A stretch of 64,000 nucleotides of DNA from JAGDMJ01 sp963809695. GTDB lineage: Bacteria > Bacteroidota > Ignavibacteria > UBA10030 > UBA6906. The DNA is taken from NCBI GenBank assembly GCA_963809695.1, contig CAWEKI010000008.1, positions 62,001 through 126,000 of the forward strand. Reading direction: 5' to 3'. Below are positions 25,222 through 32,621 of this stretch, in pieces. A program made the translations under genes and the position numbers. Every line of letters starts with the position of its first letter. Position 1 is the first letter of the stretch. The notes below the pieces were generated by a model. That model saw nothing but the letters and a program-made list of their open reading frames with translations. It was not told where the DNA came from and did not search any database.

Positions 25222-27408
25222 TTACGCCGTTCTCCTGGTTACTTGTGTTGCCCGGGCGACTCTCCAGGAGCGTCCATCCTCTGCCAGGCACATCGAAAGC
25301 AACTCCGATGGATCTCCTGTCTTCCCGGAGTTGATAGCCGCTCCATCCGGTCCCACTGCGACATGCAGGACATCGGGCATCACTGACGCGTCGTAACGCA
25401 CAAGAACCTGCAATGAGCCGGCCTGGGTTGCGACTGTTGCCATTTCGTTTTCGCTCAAGCCCAGGGCCTTCCCGGTTTCCGGGTTTATAAGGGCAAGACC
25501 GCTGATGCTTCGGAGTCCGGATTCCTGATAGACCTTCGACATCAGCGGGGAGACCTGCCCGCTCCCGGCCGCGCCGCGCCAACCGAACGGCATCACTGAA
25601 AGAGAGATGCCAACGCCGGGCGCCAGTTCCTGCCTGTCCTGCCCCTCTGCCAGGTTGATCAGTTGGTGCGCAGTCATTCCCGAACTTGCCAAGGAAGAGG
25701 AATTGGGCAGAGGGGCGGGATTTGCTTTGTCGTCCACCCAACAAGCTCCGGCCGCGAGAGCTTCCCAGAACTTTTCAGAAGAATCCAATTCTTTCAGCGG
25801 AGTTGTTCTCCTGTCAGACGGGGTGAAAATGCTTCCGCTTCCCGAAGAGTACAGCCTTTGAACATGAGCCTTCAGATAATCGGGGAAGGAAATTCCCTCT
25901 CCATCCAGGGTAACACCAAGTGCCGAGGCAATCTTCTTCGCAATCTCCAGTGGTTCGGTCGCCCCCGGGGGAGGAGCGAGCAGAGGTGCTGACAGGCTGA
26001 ATGTTTCCACGGCCGAGTGGGACGGTGCCGGAACATCCTGCCACGATTCAAGGAACGCAGGGCCAGGGATGATAATTTCCGCATGGTGGGCTAAACCTGC
26101 CAGGTACGGAGAGAAACTCACCACCAGAGACTTCTCGTCCGCAAGCTTTCTTTCGATCAGCGACCAGGGGAGTGCATGCCCGGATTCTGCGCCGTCAAGC
26201 AAAAGCACCCTGATCGACCGGTTCGGGACATCCTGGATCTGACGCGCCGGGACTGTTTCTGGCTCGTAGTCCGCACCTGCCGAGCGATTCCGCCGTGCGA
26301 CAATTCCTCCCTTTTGGCCGACGCACTCCAGGAGGAAATTCAGCGACGTGATCGCGAAGTTGTCCTCGGGACGAAGAGGACCCCCCGCAGGGTCGCCTGC
26401 GCCCAGAACAACCGTCGGGGTCTCCATCGCCATGGTGCGCGCGACGCTGCTGATGCGCTCGACACAGACGCCTGTGATGGCAGCAACTCTTTCGGGACCG
26501 AAGTGTGTCAGGACGTCTCTAAAGTCGGACGCTGCAGAACCGAGTCGGCTCACGTCGCACTGTCGCTCCCGCACCAGGCAATGCGCAAGGCCGAGGGCGA
26601 AAATCCCCTCTGTTCCCGGTTTGATCGGGATCCATGTGTCGGCCTGCAGAGCGGTGCGGGATTGCCGTGTCTCGACCTGGAAAATGGACGGACGGCCATT
26701 CTTCCTGCGGCCTTCTGCCACCTTGAGCATGCGTCCCGGGGTCCCCCAACCGTCGAACAGCGGCGCGCCGAAGCTGACGATTGTGCGTGCGTTCTCCAGG
26801 TCAAATCCCAGGGGTGCGCCGTGGATGCCCAGCATCGAAGCGCACATGGAGAGCGTACCGTCTTCCACCATGGGGCCGCGAAGGTATAGCCCATGAGGGA
26901 GATGAGCGAAGAACCGGCGGTAGCACAGAGAGACGATTCTTCCAGGCCGCTGATCCAGGAGAGCGACTGACTCTCCGGCTGATGCGGACTTGATGGCGTC
27001 GGCAATGGCATGAGTGGCCTCGTCCAGCGTGATGGGCCTGGATTCAGCCGCGCCAGATTTCCGGGTACGGCGCAATGGCTGCGTCATCCGGCATGGATGG
27101 TACGGAAGGTGGTGGGCTCCGAGTGCGACAGGGCAGACTGATCCGTTGCTGAGCGGGTGGCCTGCAACGCCGGCGAGACTCACCGGTTGGCCTCCGACGC
27201 AGCGCGCCCGGATTCCACACCCGGCAGGACAAAGCGTGCACGTGGTAAACCGTGTCGTCGATTCTCCTTTCGACGGAACCGGTATCCACGGCCAATTTTG
27301 AGTCCAGATTGCAGCGTCGTCCAGCACCTTCCATGGCACCGGCGTCAGCATCATGCCTGCCGCCGAGCCCACGGCGAACTTCAAAATGTCTCTTCTGCTA
27401 ATTTTCAT
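25222..27408 (-). CDS. Tat-exported molybdopterin-oxidoreductase-like subunit (QrcB/ActB1 type)
   Basis: A 728-residue protein starting at ATG 27408 with a twin-arginine signal (SRRDILKFAVGSAAG); a slightly longer reading starts inside the cytochrome gene. After it comes the N-terminal 4Fe-4S site CTLCPAGC (Cys 57, 60, 64) with a fourth Cys in GSVCPVALG, then molybdopterin-family blocks such as LDEATHAIADAI, DLENARTIVSFGAPLFDGWG and TWIPIKPGTEGIFALGLAHCLV. A Cys in LSMCASM lies where several family members hold molybdenum, but this cannot be settled from sequence alone; the homologous QrcB and ActB1 bind no Mo cofactor. Position between a pentaheme cytochrome and a ferredoxin subunit suggests quinol:cytochrome or quinone reductase function. 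Confidence 0.85.
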   Translation of the reverse strand: MKISRRDILKFAVGSAAGMMLTPVPWKVLDDAAIWTQNWPWIPVPSKGESTTRFTTCTLCPAGCGIRARCVGGQPVSLAGVAGHPLSNGSVCPVALGAHHLPYHPCRMTQPLRRTRKSGAAESRPITLDEATHAIADAIKSASAGESVALLDQRPGRIVSLCYRRFFAHLPHGLYLRGPMVEDGTLSMCASMLGIHGAPLGFDLENARTIVSFGAPLFDGWGTPGRMLKVAEGRRKNGRPSIFQVETRQSRTALQADTWIPIKPGTEGIFALGLAHCLVRERQCDVSRLGSAASDFRDVLTHFGPERVAAITGVCVERISSVARTMAMETPTVVLGAGDPAGGPLRPEDNFAITSLNFLLECVGQKGGIVARRNRSAGADYEPETVPARQIQDVPNRSIRVLLLDGAESGHALPWSLIERKLADEKSLVVSFSPYLAGLAHHAEIIIPGPAFLESWQDVPAPSHSAVETFSLSAPLLAPPPGATEPLEIAKKIASALGVTLDGEGISFPDYLKAHVQRLYSSGSGSIFTPSDRRTTPLKELDSSEKFWEALAAGACWVDDKANPAPLPNSSSLASSGMTAHQLINLAEGQDRQELAPGVGISLSVMPFGWRGAAGSGQVSPLMSKVYQESGLRSISGLALINPETGKALGLSENEMATVATQAGSLQVLVRYDASVMPDVLHVAVGPDGAAINSGKTGDPSELLSMCLAEDGRSWRVARATQVTRRTA

Positions 27409-27419
27409 TTCTGCCCGAT

Positions 27420-28007
27420 TTACTTGTGACACGACAGACAGCTTTCGACGACTCCATGCTGCGTGTGACAGCGCGAGCAGTCATCCATTTTCATTCCGTC
27501 CCAGGGACCGGACTTCATACCCGAGAGCGACGTTCCCCAGATGGTCTTGCTGTATCCACTAATCCGGTTGCGCTGGAATGCATCGAGACGGTTGGAGCTT
27601 CCGTGAGCACCGTGGCACCGCTCGCAGGGGATCTGTGCAAGTTGCACGTGCCGTACGTGCGGGAAGTACGTGTTCTGAGGCTGAGCCGCGTAAGCGATCC
27701 AGGGTATCTCGCGGTGGGGCGTGATGTACTCGTCCACCAATTGCCTCTCTTCGGGTGAGCTGCCGATCATTTGCGAGTGACACCCGGCGCATTTTTCAAG
27801 CTTCGGAATGCCCGTGAAGGAACCGTCTTCCCTGAAGGAATGACACTCTTCGCAAGCAAGCCCGACTGCCTCGCCCGCGTGAACCTTGTGGCTGAATTGC
27901 ACCGGCTGTTCGATCTTCTCGTACAATACAGCAGGGAAGGCGAGCCACCCGAGTGCGAGGGCTGCTATCAAACCGGTCATGAAGAGCATTACCCCCTTAT
28001 ATTTCAC
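27420..28007 (-). CDS. Pentaheme c-type cytochrome, membrane anchored
   Basis: A 195-residue protein with an N-terminal hydrophobic segment (about residues 6-28, uncleaved anchor or signal) and five CxxCH motifs: CEECH, CAGCH, CERCH, CSRCH and CLSCH, with extra His residues (FSHKVHAG, FPHVRHVQ) likely to be distal heme ligands. Spacing recalls class III/cytochrome c7-type domains and the pentaheme ActA subunit. It starts with a GTG overlapping the previous stop (GTGA) and preceded by GAGGAGG. It would be the periplasmic electron-exchange subunit of the complex, upstream of the MopB-like gene exactly as in qrcABCD and actAB operons. Confidence 0.9.
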   Translation of the reverse strand: MKYKGVMLFMTGLIAALALGWLAFPAVLYEKIEQPVQFSHKVHAGEAVGLACEECHSFREDGSFTGIPKLEKCAGCHSQMIGSSPEERQLVDEYITPHREIPWIAYAAQPQNTYFPHVRHVQLAQIPCERCHGAHGSSNRLDAFQRNRISGYSKTIWGTSLSGMKSGPWDGMKMDDCSRCHTQHGVVESCLSCHK

Positions 28008-28900
28008 ACTACCTCCTCATGCTCGCACAGTTCATCAAAGAAATGCGAAATCTCGTTCCGCCTCAGGAGCCTGATGGCCCCCTCGACAGGAAATCCTCCG
28101 TCAGCCGCCACAGGAAACTGTTTGTTATCCTCCTTTGATGCGCGGGCGCGGATCATGTCTGCGATCCGGTGGACTTCGCGTTCCATCCACAGCCTTGCCG
28201 GTTCACCCGAAAGCAATCCGGAGCGTATATCCGTCCCGTTTGCCTCAGTCCCTTCAAAGAGCCATCCAGCACCATAGGGGTCGAGAAGAACCCTTTCCGG
28301 GTCCACGCGCACCTGGGCGTTGGGGCAGGTGATCTGCATCGGATGGGGGAACACCATATGCAGGTTCACGCCATGCGTCGTGAGCACCACCGAGGGGCAC
28401 TGTTCTCCCTGGCTCGTGATGAATGACAGCTTCTCCACGCGTCCAAGCACTCTTGTCAGTAATGCGTCCAGGCCGATATGGCAATCGTGCTCCGTGCTGA
28501 CATCGAGCCACATATGGTTGTGCGTAAATAAGAAGTGTGCAGGCATCGCCATCGGGAACTCTCCGCTTTCCTCCAGGATTGACTGGGTGCGATGGGTGGC
28601 GCCAAGAAAGCTCTCGCAATAGTGGTGATTCCCTGTGACGCAGCGCGAGTGCACCTGATCGGAGCAGGGAACAAGCCTCACCGTCGGATCCTGGGAACAG
28701 AAGTGTGCACGGGACTCGTGCAAGAACGGACATGGTGGGGAGGACGTTGTTCCCCGCTGCGCCTTGAACGCTGCACATCCCTGGAATGCGGAGGATGTGC
28801 ACAGGTCGGCGGCACTCTCCGCAGTCTGCTCGATCACTTTTTTGAATGGGGTCGCCTGGCAAGACTTCACCCAGGATTCCCTTAGAAAAGGGCATTTCAT
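28004..28900 (-). CDS. Cys-rich protein with a degenerate H-protein-like domain
   Basis: A 298-residue protein; ATG 28900 is preferred because it lies eight bases after the previous stop and behind GAGGAT, although an ATG 13 codons earlier is possible. The N-terminal half has a duplicated Cys-rich unit: CPFLRESWVKSC...LCTSSAFQGCAAF and CPFLHESRAHFC...PCSDQVHSRC...YCESF. The C-terminal half resembles glycine-cleavage H protein (FTHNHMWLDVSTEHDCHIGLDALL, DPYGAGWLFEG), but the segment that should hold the lipoyl lysine reads VVLTTHGVNLHMVFPHP with no lysine. No membrane segment or signal peptide is seen, so it is probably cytoplasmic. It may bind a metal, iron-sulfur cluster or the complex itself. 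Function unknown. Confidence 0.72.
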   Translation of the reverse strand: MKCPFLRESWVKSCQATPFKKVIEQTAESAADLCTSSAFQGCAAFKAQRGTTSSPPCPFLHESRAHFCSQDPTVRLVPCSDQVHSRCVTGNHHYCESFLGATHRTQSILEESGEFPMAMPAHFLFTHNHMWLDVSTEHDCHIGLDALLTRVLGRVEKLSFITSQGEQCPSVVLTTHGVNLHMVFPHPMQITCPNAQVRVDPERVLLDPYGAGWLFEGTEANGTDIRSGLLSGEPARLWMEREVHRIADMIRARASKEDNKQFPVAADGGFPVEGAIRLLRRNEISHFFDELCEHEEVV

Positions 28901-28907
28901 GGCAGGA

Positions 28908-29201
28908 TCAATCCTCGGACTGAGAAATCCGAGGTTCATCGATCATTGCCCGTCTCGCACGACTGGGCTGCAGGTAGGTTCCTTCGACCAGTTCGCCGCC
29001 ATCGGCCATGGTCAATCCCACGAGAGGGATGACCGGGGCCCGGTTGTCTGTTACGGGAAGGGAAGAGCGCCTGGTGACACGGAGTCGAAGTTCCTGAAAG
29101 ACCCCGCGGGCGACGACGATGACGCACGCCAGCACGACGAGTCCTAGAATGATATTCGTTGTCGCAAGCCAAAATGTCTCAGGATCATTTGTGTTGAGCA
29201 C
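28908..29201 (-). CDS. Small single-span membrane protein, first gene of the respiratory operon
   Basis: A 97-residue protein with one membrane segment (about residues 11-34) followed by a basic, then polar tail (RLRVTRRSSLP...). The GTG start is preceded by AAGGAGAT at a good distance. I do not recognise a family. Its place directly behind a -24/-12 promoter and just before the Cys-rich H-protein-like gene suggests it is an accessory or assembly subunit of the complex. Confidence 0.65.
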   Translation of the reverse strand: MLNTNDPETFWLATTNIILGLVVLACVIVVARGVFQELRLRVTRRSSLPVTDNRAPVIPLVGLTMADGGELVEGTYLQPSRARRAMIDEPRISQSED

Positions 29202-29239
29202 GGTGATCTCCTTGAATTATCGATGTCGGAGAGAAGGAG

Positions 29240-29256
29240 TGCAAACGCCATGCCGA
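29240..29256 (-). promoter_or_regulatory. Sigma-54 promoter of the respiratory operon
   Basis: Read on the minus strand, TCGGCATGGCGTTTGCA keeps the GG and GC pairs with ten bases between them and matches TTGGCACG-N4-TTGCA except at two positions (C for T, T for C). The predicted start of transcription lies about 28 bases before the GTG at 29201. Confidence 0.7.
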
Positions 29257-29349
29257 CCCTCGTTCTCTTTTTCTCATATCTCGCAAGTTCAGGGATTCCA
29301 ATCGTTACGGGCTTCGGAGGAACCACGCGGGGTTTTCGAGTGGAGATTT

Positions 29350-29374
29350 CCCGTGTCGTCTTTCACGACACGGG
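29350..29374. promoter_or_regulatory. Perfect 10-bp dyad upstream of the operon promoter (candidate activator site)
   Basis: CCCGTGTCGT (29350-29359) and ACGACACGGG (29365-29374) are exact inverted copies with a 5-base CTTTC spacer, centred about 130 bases upstream of the predicted start of the minus-strand operon. That is the usual distance for NtrC-type enhancer sites. Since both flanking genes point away from it, it is not a terminator. Confidence 0.55.
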
Positions 29375-29550
29375 GTGGCTTTTCACTACACGAGGGAAAA
29401 GCGAACGCAGAAAAGCGCAATCCAGGCACCCTTTCAAGAATTACCTTGCTTTTTTCGTCCGCAAAGCCTAAACTAATTTTCGTTCCTCCCTCAAGTTCTC
29501 AGGATGCGTTATTTCACAACAATCACAATCACCATTGCAAGAGCGCAACT

Positions 29551-31212
29551 ATGTCTGCCATTCATCTGACGTTCGTGGATTGGCTGATTATTGCCATTTA
29601 TTTCGCATTTGTGCTGGGGATCGGATTTTATCTTAAGAGATACACCAAGAGTCAGGAAGACTTCTTCATGGCAGGCAGGAAGAACAGCTCCTGGGTGGCC
29701 GGGCTTGCCTTTCTTTCTGCGAATCTTGGAGCGCTTGAACTGCTTGGAATGACGGGGAATACGTTCAAGTACGGAATGTACGTGGCCCACTTCTATTGGA
29801 TCGGGGCCATTCCGGCAATGCTGTTCCTGGGCATATACATGATGCCCTTCTATTTCAGCAGCCGCATCCATTCCGTGCCCGGGTATCTCAAGCTCCGGTT
29901 TGATGAAAAAACCCGCGTGTTGAACGGTATCGCCTTTGCGGTGATGACGCTGCTGGTGTCCGGCATCAACCTCTATGCGATGGCGCTCGTCCTGCACACC
30001 TTCCTCGGTTGGAACTGGGACCTCAGCATGTGGGTGTCTGCCATCACAGTGGCGGCCTATGTTGGCCTCAGCGGTCTCATGTCTGCGATCTTCACGGAGA
30101 TCATCCAGTTTTTCCTCATCTGGTTTGGCCTCTTCCTTGTCTCGGCGCTCGGCATCATCGAAATCGGCGGCCTTGACAAAGTGTTTCAAAATCTGGAACC
30201 TTCGCTCAGGACGCTCTGGTCAACCTCTTCGGATCCCTCGCAGAATGGCATGATGATCTCCTGGGGCGGCATCGTGTTGGGATTGGGATTTGTCCTCTCT
30301 TTCGGCTACTGGACGACTGATTTTCTCGTCGTGCAGAGGGCGTTCTCGGCAAAAGATTTGCGTTCTGCGCGGATGACGCCGATCACCGCATCCTTCTTCA
30401 AGATGGGGATCCCGTTCCTGGTAATCGTGGCCGGGCTCGTGGCGATTATCCTTTCGCGAGATTCTTCGTCAGGGTTCGCGCTCATAACTGACCAGGGGCA
30501 GGTCAACTATGATTCTGCGCTGCCTATGCTGATCGCACGCTATTATCCGCCCGGCCTGATCGGCCTGGGTGTCACGGCTCTCCTGGCCGGGTTCATGGCA
30601 GGACAGGCGGGCAACGTGAGTGCGTTCAATACGGTCTGGACCTATGACATCTATCGGTCGGTCATTAACAAGACGGCCTCCGATGCGCACCTCCTCTGGG
30701 TTGGGCGATGGGCGACGATTGCAGGGGTTGCCATTAGTCTCGTGACTGCATATTGGGCGAAAAGCTTCCCGAGCATCATGGACTACATGCAGGCGATTTT
30801 CTCCTGGGTGAACGCCCCGCTGTTTGCGACGATGCTTCTCGGCATGTTCGTGCGATGGATCACCCCCAACGGCGCATTCTGGGGGCTCATTGCAGGAATG
30901 GGCTCTTCGTTTACGTTATTCCTGGCTGTAAAATACAATTGGATCGCCGCGACCACACTCACTCTTTCGAACACTACCAGCGATATGGCCGCCAATTTCT
31001 GGCGGGCATGGTGGGCCTGGCTCATCTGTTTTGTCGTGACGATCGTCATCAGCCTCTTCACCAAGCGCAAGCCGGATGAAGAGCTCGTGGGACTGGTCAA
31101 AGGACTGACGCCTACAGTGGATACCGGGCATATTCCTTACTATCGGAAGCCCGGTTTCTACGCGATACTCTCGTTGATCGTACTGGTTGCCCTGAATATT
31201 TACTTCTGGTAA
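29551..31212 (+). CDS. Sodium:solute symporter (SSS family), probable sugar transporter
   Basis: A 553-residue polytopic protein; ATG 29551 begins with MSAIHLTFVDWLIIAIYFAFVLGIGFYLKRYTKSQEDFFMAGR, the usual first helix and loop of SSS proteins, while the longer upstream frame has no such character. About 13-14 hydrophobic segments follow, with family blocks such as FLSANLGALELLGMTGNTFKYG, PGYLKLRFDEKTRVLNG and ALLAGFMAGQAGNVSAFNTVWTYDIY. Members co-transport Na+ with sugars, among others (SglT, SGLT). The next genes are galK and galT, so galactose is the most likely substrate. Confidence 0.87.
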   Translation: MSAIHLTFVDWLIIAIYFAFVLGIGFYLKRYTKSQEDFFMAGRKNSSWVAGLAFLSANLGALELLGMTGNTFKYGMYVAHFYWIGAIPAMLFLGIYMMPFYFSSRIHSVPGYLKLRFDEKTRVLNGIAFAVMTLLVSGINLYAMALVLHTFLGWNWDLSMWVSAITVAAYVGLSGLMSAIFTEIIQFFLIWFGLFLVSALGIIEIGGLDKVFQNLEPSLRTLWSTSSDPSQNGMMISWGGIVLGLGFVLSFGYWTTDFLVVQRAFSAKDLRSARMTPITASFFKMGIPFLVIVAGLVAIILSRDSSSGFALITDQGQVNYDSALPMLIARYYPPGLIGLGVTALLAGFMAGQAGNVSAFNTVWTYDIYRSVINKTASDAHLLWVGRWATIAGVAISLVTAYWAKSFPSIMDYMQAIFSWVNAPLFATMLLGMFVRWITPNGAFWGLIAGMGSSFTLFLAVKYNWIAATTLTLSNTTSDMAANFWRAWWAWLICFVVTIVISLFTKRKPDEELVGLVKGLTPTVDTGHIPYYRKPGFYAILSLIVLVALNIYFW

Positions 31213-31227
31213 GACGGAGACCTCGCC

Positions 31228-31446
31228 ATGGCAAACGAATCAAAGCAAATGAAATCCATCTGGTATCTGGTCGGTCTTATGCTGCTCGCGATGGGAGCCG
31301 TCATCACGATCTCGGGAGTGTATCACCTGGCTAATCCCTCGGAAGTGAAGACGGTGCTTGCCGATCTGCACCCCGATTTTTGGTGGGGTTTGGTCATGCT
31401 TGCGGTCGGCGCTGTGTTCTTCTTTGGCGGCAGAAAGTGGGGGTGA
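31228..31446 (+). CDS. Small two-span membrane protein between symporter and galK
   Basis: A 72-residue protein with two hydrophobic segments (about residues 10-30 and 48-66) joined by a short loop ending DLHPDFWWG and finishing in GGRKWG. It starts 15 bases after the symporter stop and ends 5 bases before galK, so it is translated within the same operon. I recognise no family; an accessory to the symporter is plausible. Confidence 0.6.
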   Translation: MANESKQMKSIWYLVGLMLLAMGAVITISGVYHLANPSEVKTVLADLHPDFWWGLVMLAVGAVFFFGGRKWG

Positions 31447-31451
31447 TGTAA

Positions 31452-32621
31452 ATGTCCAGGAAGGAATCCATGGCGGCCGAATTCCGGAATCGGTTCGGCT
31501 GTCCACCGCTCGTGGTGCGGTCGCCGGGGCGCGTGAACCTGATCGGGGAACATACCGACTATAACGAAGGGTTCGTGCTGCCGGCTGCCATCGACAAGGA
31601 GATCATCCTTGCGGTGGGAGCCCGGGATGACAGACTCTGCCGGATGGTTGCTGCGGACCTCGGACAGACATTTGAGACGACACTTGATGCGCTCGTGCGC
31701 TCCGACCTCGGATGGCCTAATTACCTCATGGGAATAGTGGATCAGCTCCAGAAGGGTGGAATCCAGGTGCGGGGGTTCGAGTGTGTCTTCGGCGGGGACA
31801 TCCCGATCGGCTCCGGAATGTCATCTTCTGCCGCCCTGGAAGCAGGGTTTCTGTATGCGCTGAACGAGCTGTTCGGCCTCAGCCTCAATCGGCTCAGGAT
31901 GGCGCGGCTCGCGCAACGCTCGGAAAATGAGTTCGTCGGCCTGCGATGCGGCATCATGGACCAATTCACCAACTTGTTCGGCCATGAAGGATCAGTAATC
32001 CTTCTTGATTGCCGTTCTCTGCAGTATGAATACGTGCCGTTCAACAGGAGCGATATTCGGATCGTGCTCTGCGATACGCAGTTGAAGCATGAGCTGGCGT
32101 CGTCGGAGTACAATGTGCGGCGAAGCCAATGCGAGGCCGGGGTAGAAGTCGTCCGGAAGCACGACCCGTCTGTGCGCAGCCTGCGGGATATCCCGCTTGG
32201 CGTGCTGGAGGCGCATCGCAATGAGATGGAACCGGTTGTATACCGGCGGTGCGCCTATGTGATCAGCGAGAACCAGCGGGTGCTTGCGGGATGCGAGGAT
32301 CTCCGGCGCGATGACCTCGAAGCCTTCGGCAGAAAGATGGTCCAATCGCACGAAGGCCTCCGGGACGAGTACCAGGTGAGTTGCCGCGAACTGGACGTGC
32401 TCGTTGATGCTGCGCTCACGGTAGATGGAGTGTATGGTGCGCGCATGATGGGTGGAGGTTTCGGTGGATGTACCATCAACCTCGTGCGCGAGGATCACGT
32501 CCAGGATTTCTCCCTCACGGTGACCGAAGCCTTCAAGAGAACAATTGGCAAAGCACCGAAACTTTACCTCAGCAGAATTACCGGGGGAACCGGGACAGTC
32601 AACTCTGACGTCCGTGGATGA
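31452..32621 (+). CDS. galK: Galactokinase
   Basis: A 389-residue GHMP kinase with the galactokinase signature GRVNLIGEHTDYNEGFVLPAAI (near residues 27-48), the ATP loop IPIGSGMSSSAALEAGF (near 117-133), and the late GGGFGGCTINLV motif. It phosphorylates galactose to galactose 1-phosphate in the Leloir pathway. Length and motifs are typical. Its end overlaps galT, so the two are coupled; galE is not in the window. Confidence 0.95.
   Translation: MSRKESMAAEFRNRFGCPPLVVRSPGRVNLIGEHTDYNEGFVLPAAIDKEIILAVGARDDRLCRMVAADLGQTFETTLDALVRSDLGWPNYLMGIVDQLQKGGIQVRGFECVFGGDIPIGSGMSSSAALEAGFLYALNELFGLSLNRLRMARLAQRSENEFVGLRCGIMDQFTNLFGHEGSVILLDCRSLQYEYVPFNRSDIRIVLCDTQLKHELASSEYNVRRSQCEAGVEVVRKHDPSVRSLRDIPLGVLEAHRNEMEPVVYRRCAYVISENQRVLAGCEDLRRDDLEAFGRKMVQSHEGLRDEYQVSCRELDVLVDAALTVDGVYGARMMGGGFGGCTINLVREDHVQDFSLTVTEAFKRTIGKAPKLYLSRITGGTGTVNSDVRG

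Larger units (their letters stand above)
29202..29550. other. Divergent intergenic region between the respiratory operon and the symporter gene
   Basis: This 349-base gap holds the minus-strand sigma-54 promoter (29240-29256), the dyad (29350-29374) and the leader of the symporter gene. A weak plus-strand promoter candidate, TTGCTT then TAAACT 17 bases later around 29447-29475, could serve the symporter. No small gene was recognised. Confidence 0.5.

Noticed and set aside
22421..28900. True glycine-cleavage H proteins (gcvH)
   Set aside because: Both H-like proteins lack the lipoyl lysine at the aligned position, have extra Cys-rich parts, and no gcvT or gcvP gene is nearby.
29119..29550. 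N-terminal extension of the symporter frame
   Set aside because: The 144 extra codons are not membrane-like, cross the sigma-54 promoter and dyad of the opposite operon, and the normal SSS first helix starts at 29551.
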